Below, one piece after another: positions 22,763 through 26,649 of a DNA stretch of 26,649 nt. Source of the DNA: an uncultured Christensenella sp. (GTDB lineage: Bacteria > Bacillota > Clostridia > Christensenellales > Borkfalkiaceae); assembly GCA_910585595.1 (NCBI GenBank), contig CAJUET010000003.1, positions 1-26,649 on the forward strand. Reading direction: 5' to 3'. The notes beneath the pieces are model-generated. The model did not search any database. It was not told the DNA's origin and saw only the letters and a program-made list of their open reading frames with translations. The translations under genes and the position numbers were made by a program. Numbering within the stretch: position 1 is the stretch's first letter; each line of letters opens with the position of its first letter.

Positions 22763-23833
22763 TTATTGCAGATCGAAGGCGATCGCCGTTAAATCATCGC
22801 TGAACGTTCCGCAAAAGGACGTGATCGTCGCCTTTAAACTTTCGATAAACGATTCCGCGCTCTCCGCTTTGCGCAGCAGATCTTCCACGCGTTCGAGGGA
22901 GAATATCTCCCCTTTTTGGTTCTTGCTCTCGATAATTCCATCCGTCATCATCACGAGAATATCCCCCTTATGATAACTGATAAATTGATCCTCATAGCCG
23001 AAATCGGGAATCCAGTTGGATACGGGCGGAGCGTTCATTTCGATCTCGTTGATCCCCGCGCCGCTCTTTAAGAGCATGGGGGCGTTATGCCCCGCGAGCG
23101 AGTAACGGATCTGCCTTGCCGTTTTATCGATCCTGATCGCCGCGGCGGTAACGTAGTTGCTTTCGTCGAGATTGAGCTCCTGAAACTTGGAATTGAGCCC
23201 GCGAAGCGCCTGCGAAGGAGAACTGTCCGATTTGTTCCAACCCGCTTTCACGAATGCGGAGAGCATTCCTGCGGAAATACCCTTGCCCGAAACGTCGGCA
23301 AGGAATCCCATGGTATCCCCTTCGAGCTGATACACGTCGGGAAGGTCGCCGCCGATCGCGCGGCAGGGTATGTACATATAGGAATAGGGCGTTCCGTTCC
23401 AGTTGTGCGGGGGCGGAAGAAGTTTTTGCTGAATGGACTGCGCCGTATACAGCTCGCGCGTGATTTCCGCTTCGTGTGCACTCTCCATCATGGCGACAAG
23501 GTATTTTTTGCCCATGGGCGATACCCTGAAAGGACAGGTAATGCGTGCGCCGTTCTCTTTGGCGTTGACGACGATCCTGCGGAACGCCGCGCCCTTGTTG
23601 TTCTGCGCGGAGAGAAAAAGGCGGCGAAGCTGACATTCGCGGCAGCGTTCGCCCGTACCGCACACCTTTGCGCGTTCGTCGCAGGAAATCAAGTCGCGCA
23701 TTTCGCCCTTTCTTTTTTGCGTGCCGAAAAAGTCGAGCAGCGCGCGGTTGGTAAAGCGCACTCTCAACTTTTGATCCACGACGATCACCGCCGTCGGGAT
23801 TTTATCGAGCACCGTTCTGAAAAATCTCCGCAT
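22763..23833 (-). CDS. PAS-domain SpoIIE-type (PPM) serine phosphatase
   Basis: A 356-residue signalling protein. Residues about 1-115 look like a PAS domain (IPTAVIVVDQKLRVRFTNRA) with a cysteine cluster C51, C58, C64 and C67 that could hold a metal or Fe-S group. A short linker (SIQQKLLPP, 133-141, typical of RsbU-like proteins) leads to a PP2C/SpoIIE domain with GGDLPD (161-166), ADVSGKG (179-185), GHNAPM (248-253), TDG (297-299) and DDLTAIAF (346-353). All metal-binding aspartates are present. Such proteins usually dephosphorylate anti-anti-sigma factors; none is encoded nearby. GAGGTTGAA precedes the ATG, which lies one base after the lipid kinase stop. Confidence 0.93.
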   Translation of the reverse strand: MRRFFRTVLDKIPTAVIVVDQKLRVRFTNRALLDFFGTQKRKGEMRDLISCDERAKVCGTGERCRECQLRRLFLSAQNNKGAAFRRIVVNAKENGARITCPFRVSPMGKKYLVAMMESAHEAEITRELYTAQSIQQKLLPPPHNWNGTPYSYMYIPCRAIGGDLPDVYQLEGDTMGFLADVSGKGISAGMLSAFVKAGWNKSDSSPSQALRGLNSKFQELNLDESNYVTAAAIRIDKTARQIRYSLAGHNAPMLLKSGAGINEIEMNAPPVSNWIPDFGYEDQFISYHKGDILVMMTDGIIESKNQKGEIFSLERVEDLLRKAESAESFIESLKATITSFCGTFSDDLTAIAFDLQ

Positions 23834-23834
23834 T

Positions 23835-24707
23835 TCAACCTCGGAACATTTTCAATTTTCCGCTTACGATCTCCGCCGTAAGCGATTCGCAAGCCATGAT
23901 CTCGCCGTCGTACTGTGCAAGAAAACCGCCCGAAGGCACGGTGATCCGCGCCGAAGTACAACTTACCCTATGCGTTATGGGAAGCGTTAAAACCTTTCCG
24001 CGCATGAGCTTGACAAGCGCTCCCGGTATTTTTCTTCGGGGTGGAGAATCCGCTACGATAAGTTCCAATTTGCCGTCGTCGATAACCGCATCGGGGCACA
24101 TGGGAATTCCACCGCCGAGTTGGCTTCCGTTGCACACGCAGGCTATGAGCGCATGATAGCGCACAGGTTCGCCGCCATCCGCCGATACTTCGAGCTCGAC
24201 CGCCTTATAGTGCGCGAGTGAGGAGAGCAGACTGAAAAAATATTTACTCTTATTCCCGCCGTACTTCTTGCGGGCGCAGCGCTGCAAAATATCCACGTCT
24301 ATCCCCGTGCCGGCAATATTGACGCTTCTTTTTCCGTCGTCGAACTGAATATAGTCTGTGAACTTAGGCTCACCATTCAAAATCAGATCAAGCGCCGCCA
24401 TGCCCTTGGGAATCTTTGCCGCTACGGAAAAATCATTCCCCGTGCCTGCGGGAATGAGACCGAGTTCGCAATTTGCGGGATCGGCTATTCCGTTTAAAAC
24501 CTCGTTCAGCGTACCGTCGCCGCCGAATACGATGAGCTTTTTTGCACCCGCTTCGGTGAGCGATTTTACAATGTCTATCGCCCCTTTTTCCCTGTTTGCA
24601 ATATGTAAGCGGTATTCCGTTCCGCTTCCTTTTAAACGGGACTCGACGGAAGCCAACAGCTTTCGTCCCCTCTTTAAGGTTCTTTGATAAAGAATAATAT
24701 CAAACAT
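23835..24707 (-). CDS. Diacylglycerol-kinase-like lipid kinase (YegS/BmrU/DgkB family)
   Basis: A 290-residue kinase with the family's nucleotide-binding GGDGTLNEV (62-70) and PAGTGNDF (86-93), and a C-terminal beta-sandwich domain ending in the YDGE segment. It phosphorylates a lipid such as diacylglycerol at the inner face of the membrane; the exact lipid is not readable. The N-terminal NPxSG motif common in the family is replaced by LYQRTLKRGR, a small oddity. AGAGGA precedes the ATG by about 10 bases. It is the first gene of the pair with the PAS-SpoIIE phosphatase. Confidence 0.93.
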   Translation of the reverse strand: MFDIILYQRTLKRGRKLLASVESRLKGSGTEYRLHIANREKGAIDIVKSLTEAGAKKLIVFGGDGTLNEVLNGIADPANCELGLIPAGTGNDFSVAAKIPKGMAALDLILNGEPKFTDYIQFDDGKRSVNIAGTGIDVDILQRCARKKYGGNKSKYFFSLLSSLAHYKAVELEVSADGGEPVRYHALIACVCNGSQLGGGIPMCPDAVIDDGKLELIVADSPPRRKIPGALVKLMRGKVLTLPITHRVSCTSARITVPSGGFLAQYDGEIMACESLTAEIVSGKLKMFRG

Positions 24708-24757
24708 TCCGCCCCGTTCCTCTTTTGTAATCGCATAAGCCGAAAAGTTACTTATTT

Positions 24758-24786
24758 ATTATAATATATTTTTTCGGGAATTGCAA
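24758..24786 (-). promoter_or_regulatory. Lipid kinase promoter sharing its -35 with the divergent nucleotidyltransferase promoter
   Basis: Minus strand TTGCAA (24786-24781), 17-bp spacer, perfect TATAAT (24763-24758), 50 bp before the ATG. TTGCAA is its own reverse complement, and the same six bases are the -35 of the plus-strand promoter. Confidence 0.8.
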
Positions 24787-24809
24787 TTTTTTCGGAAAAG
24801 AGTTATAAT
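24781..24809 (+). promoter_or_regulatory. Nucleotidyltransferase promoter sharing its -35 with the divergent lipid kinase promoter
   Basis: Plus strand TTGCAA (24781-24786), 17-bp spacer, perfect TATAAT (24804-24809), 44 bp before the TTG start codon. Confidence 0.8.
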
Positions 24810-24853
24810 GATTTTTAAAGAAAATTTTGTTAATTTAACCGCGGAGCGCAATT

Positions 24854-26200
24854 TTGAAAAAATTTCTACCCGAAAACTTTATCCGCCTTGCTTCGGCTTC
24901 CCCTTTTCCCCTGCTCGTCGTGGGCGGAAGCGTGCGGGATTTTTTATGCGGAACTCTAATGCAGAACGCCGATTGGGATATTGCGGGCGCAGGTGAAGAC
25001 GAAGAGCTGATTTCCGCCGCCCGCAAAGCAGGCTTTAAGGTGGACGCAGTGTATCAAAACACGGGCACGGTGCGCCTTTCCGACCCGCTCGGTATCAAGT
25101 ACGAATTTACCCGTTTCCGCTCGGATAAGTACGTTCGGGGCTTGCACGCGCCTGCCGAGATCGAATTCACAACAGACATTAAAAAGGACGCGGCGCGCCG
25201 CGACTTCACGGCAAACGCCGTCTATTACGACGCGGTCGGGGAAAAATTCATCGACCCCTTGGGCGGCATTCCCGATATTCAAAAGCGGATCTTCCGCACC
25301 GTCGCGCCTGCCGAAAAGGTATTCGGAGAGGACGGACTGCGCCTTATGCGCCTTGCCCGCCTTGCCGCCCAAACGGGGTTTTCGCCCGACGAAGAATGTT
25401 TTGCGGGCGCGAAGAAGCACGCTTCGCTCATTCGCGATATTGTGCCCGAACGAATTTTTGCCGAACTGACGCGCCTTCTGAATGCGGACGGTGAGAACGC
25501 CTACTTTGGACTTTGCATTCTGAAAAACACGGGCGTTTTAGCAGAAATCATGCCCGAGCTCGCCTCGGGCGACGGACTTTATCAGCGCGCCGACTTCCAC
25601 AAATACGACGTGTTGGAGCATTCCTTGCGCTGCGTGCGCTATTCCCCAAAGCAGATCCGCTTTGCGGCTCTTCTGCACGACGTAGGCAAACCCTTCTGCT
25701 TTGAGCGCGACAAAAACTTTTACCGCCACCCCGAAGAGGGAACGCGCATTGCGGGCGAAATTCTTAACCGCCTGAAAGCGCCCGTAAAACTCGTCGCCGA
25801 AACGAAAAAGCTGATCTCCCTGCACATGCGCGACTTTGATCTGACGATGAAAGAGAACAAAGTGCGCAGAGCGATTGCCGAAAATTACGCACTTTTTTCC
25901 GACCTGCTTGCGCTCTTTCAAGCGGACTTTTCCGCCTGTAAGGACGACTTATCGCCCGCTCCCGTTGCCGTAAAGTGGCAAAAAATCTTTGATAAAATGA
26001 AAAGCGAGGGCGCGCCCCGCTCTTTGAAAGAGTTAAAAGTCAAAGGAAACGATTTGCTTGAAATCGGCGTAAAGCCCGAAAAAATCGGATACGCCCTCAA
26101 CGAGCTTCTGCTCTTTGCGCTTGAAGACGGCGCACGCAACGACCGCGACGCGCTCGTCAGACGGGCGGAAAAGTTTTTCAGGGAAAAATCAGAAGGGTAA
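24854..26200 (+). CDS. cca: CCA-adding tRNA nucleotidyltransferase / poly(A) polymerase family, with HD domain
   Basis: A 448-residue class II nucleotidyltransferase that most likely adds or repairs the 3' CCA of tRNAs. The head domain has VVGGSVRD (22-29) and metal-binding D40-x-D42 (NADWDIA). The neck has RRDFTANA (115-122) and EDGLRLMRLAR (159-169). An HD phosphohydrolase domain follows, with H256 and HDVGKP (275-280). The start codon is TTG, preceded by GCGGAG; no upstream ATG is in frame, and the product then starts at the normal family N-terminus. Its end overlaps the convergent HIT gene by 12 bp. The promoter shares its -35 with the lipid kinase promoter. Confidence 0.93.
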   Translation: MKKFLPENFIRLASASPFPLLVVGGSVRDFLCGTLMQNADWDIAGAGEDEELISAARKAGFKVDAVYQNTGTVRLSDPLGIKYEFTRFRSDKYVRGLHAPAEIEFTTDIKKDAARRDFTANAVYYDAVGEKFIDPLGGIPDIQKRIFRTVAPAEKVFGEDGLRLMRLARLAAQTGFSPDEECFAGAKKHASLIRDIVPERIFAELTRLLNADGENAYFGLCILKNTGVLAEIMPELASGDGLYQRADFHKYDVLEHSLRCVRYSPKQIRFAALLHDVGKPFCFERDKNFYRHPEEGTRIAGEILNRLKAPVKLVAETKKLISLHMRDFDLTMKENKVRRAIAENYALFSDLLALFQADFSACKDDLSPAPVAVKWQKIFDKMKSEGAPRSLKELKVKGNDLLEIGVKPEKIGYALNELLLFALEDGARNDRDALVRRAEKFFREKSEG

Positions 26201-26521
26201 TTCCTCACCGCCTAACAGGTGTATGTGCAGGTGTTTTACCGTCTGCCCTGCGTTATCGCCTTGATTGATAATTACGCGGTATCCGTCTTTCAATCCGAAT
26301 ACGGGCGCCAGCTTGGCGACTTTCTGAAGGGTCCTTCCGATCAGCGCGGCGCGGTTTCCGTCCATATCCGCAAGGTAAGCAAAGTGCTCTTTGGGTACGC
26401 ACAGAAGATGAATTTTCGCCTTGGGTTCAATGTCCTCGAATACGACGATTTCGTGATCCTCGTACTTCTTTTTTGAGGGAATTTCTCCCGCGATAATTTT
26501 ACAGAAAATGCAGTCGTTCAT
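26189..26521 (-). CDS. HIT-family (HINT-like) nucleotide phosphoramidase
   Basis: A 110-residue histidine-triad protein of the HINT branch, which hydrolyses adenosine phosphoramidates. The catalytic triad HLHIH is at 97-101, and the N-terminal C4-x2-C7 (CIFCKI) is the typical zinc pair of bacterial HINT proteins. The length is standard and complete. GAGGAG precedes the ATG. It is monocistronic, with its own promoter, and convergent with the nucleotidyltransferase; the last 12 bp of the two genes overlap. Confidence 0.95.
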   Translation of the reverse strand: MNDCIFCKIIAGEIPSKKKYEDHEIVVFEDIEPKAKIHLLCVPKEHFAYLADMDGNRAALIGRTLQKVAKLAPVFGLKDGYRVIINQGDNAGQTVKHLHIHLLGGEELPF

Positions 26522-26546
26522 ACTTTACTCCTCTTTGATAAGCCGA

Positions 26547-26575
26547 ATTATATCATAACCGCTTAATTCTGTCAA
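26547..26575 (-). promoter_or_regulatory. Promoter of the HIT gene
   Basis: Minus strand TTGACA (26575-26570), 17-bp spacer, TATAAT (26552-26547): full consensus in both boxes, 25 bp before the ATG. Confidence 0.88.
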
Positions 26576-26607
26576 GACGCTTACAACAACATATTAAAAC
26601 CCCCGCG

Positions 26608-26649
26608 AGATCGGAAGAGCGTCGTGTAGGGAAAGAGTGTAGATCTCGG
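26608..26649. other. Illumina adapter sequence at contig end (artefact)
   Basis: The last 42 bases begin AGATCGGAAGAGCGTCGTG and continue exactly as the reverse complement of the Illumina TruSeq universal adapter. This is untrimmed library sequence, not genome. Real sequence stops at 26607, and nothing biological should be read from here. Confidence 0.97.

Noticed and set aside
23087..23881. A 264-codon plus-strand frame antisense to the PAS-SpoIIE phosphatase
   Set aside because: It is antisense to a gene with intact PPM motifs, with no promoter or ribosome binding site and shadow-like composition.

Overview
The window looks like a chromosomal contig from a strict or near-strict anaerobe of the Clostridia (Firmicutes). 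This is inferred from AGGAGG-type ribosome binding sites, sigma-A promoters with almost invariant 17-bp spacers, and families typical of gut and sediment Clostridia: DUF5685, an EFR1-type flavodoxin/ferredoxin protein, a flavodiiron protein with its own rubredoxin, and a ferredoxin-fused aldo/keto reductase. No species can be assigned. The last 42 bases (26608-26649) match the reverse complement of the Illumina TruSeq universal adapter, so biological sequence ends at 26607. No tRNA, rRNA, CRISPR array, transposon or prophage gene was seen. No stretch longer than 300 bases lacks a gene.

Layout. (A) 1-3577, minus: one promoter drives an NAD-dependent epimerase fused to a C-terminal treble-clef zinc finger, then an EFR1 protein, then a membrane-anchored ComEC-like metallo-beta-lactamase-fold protein that has lost most of its metal ligands. 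The genes overlap by 4 bp, and a terminator lies at 30-52. (B) 3633-6315, minus: iron-dependent alcohol dehydrogenase, flavodiiron protein and rubredoxin, probably for alcohol/aldehyde redox balance and O2/NO removal. (C) 6355-12444, minus: a long run of trpS, DUF5685, a degenerate J-domain protein, a membrane protein, rlmD, an aldo/keto reductase and DUF1893. Its promoter sits so close to trpS that the mRNA should be leaderless. (D) 12508-14590, minus: a small P-loop ATPase, an intergenic hairpin, then thrC with its own terminator. (E) 14614-19115, minus: rpmE with its own promoter and terminator, then an unusual DUF1385-PrmC fusion, prfA and an aspartate-type aminotransferase. PrmC methylates the GGQ glutamine of the release factor encoded directly downstream.

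(F) 19204-21683, plus: a zinc-less MDR dehydrogenase, a Cof-type HAD phosphatase and a YfcE-type phosphodiesterase. (G) 21713-22050, plus: a 78-residue membrane protein with its own near-consensus promoter and a strong terminator. (H) 22093-22628, minus: an unrecognised 166-residue protein with a second apparently leaderless promoter. (I) 22763-26200: a divergent pair, lipid kinase plus PAS-SpoIIE phosphatase on the minus strand and a CCA-adding-type nucleotidyltransferase on the plus strand. Their two promoters share one palindromic -35 hexamer, TTGCAA. (J) 26189-26575, minus: a HIT protein overlapping the end of the nucleotidyltransferase by 12 bp.

The most notable items are the shared -35 element, the two leaderless promoters in an otherwise Shine-Dalgarno-using genome, the DUF1385-PrmC fusion, and the DUF5685 cluster. 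DUF5685 carries two aspartate-rich motifs reminiscent of isoprenoid synthases and sits beside a J-like protein without HPD but with a cysteine-rich tail.
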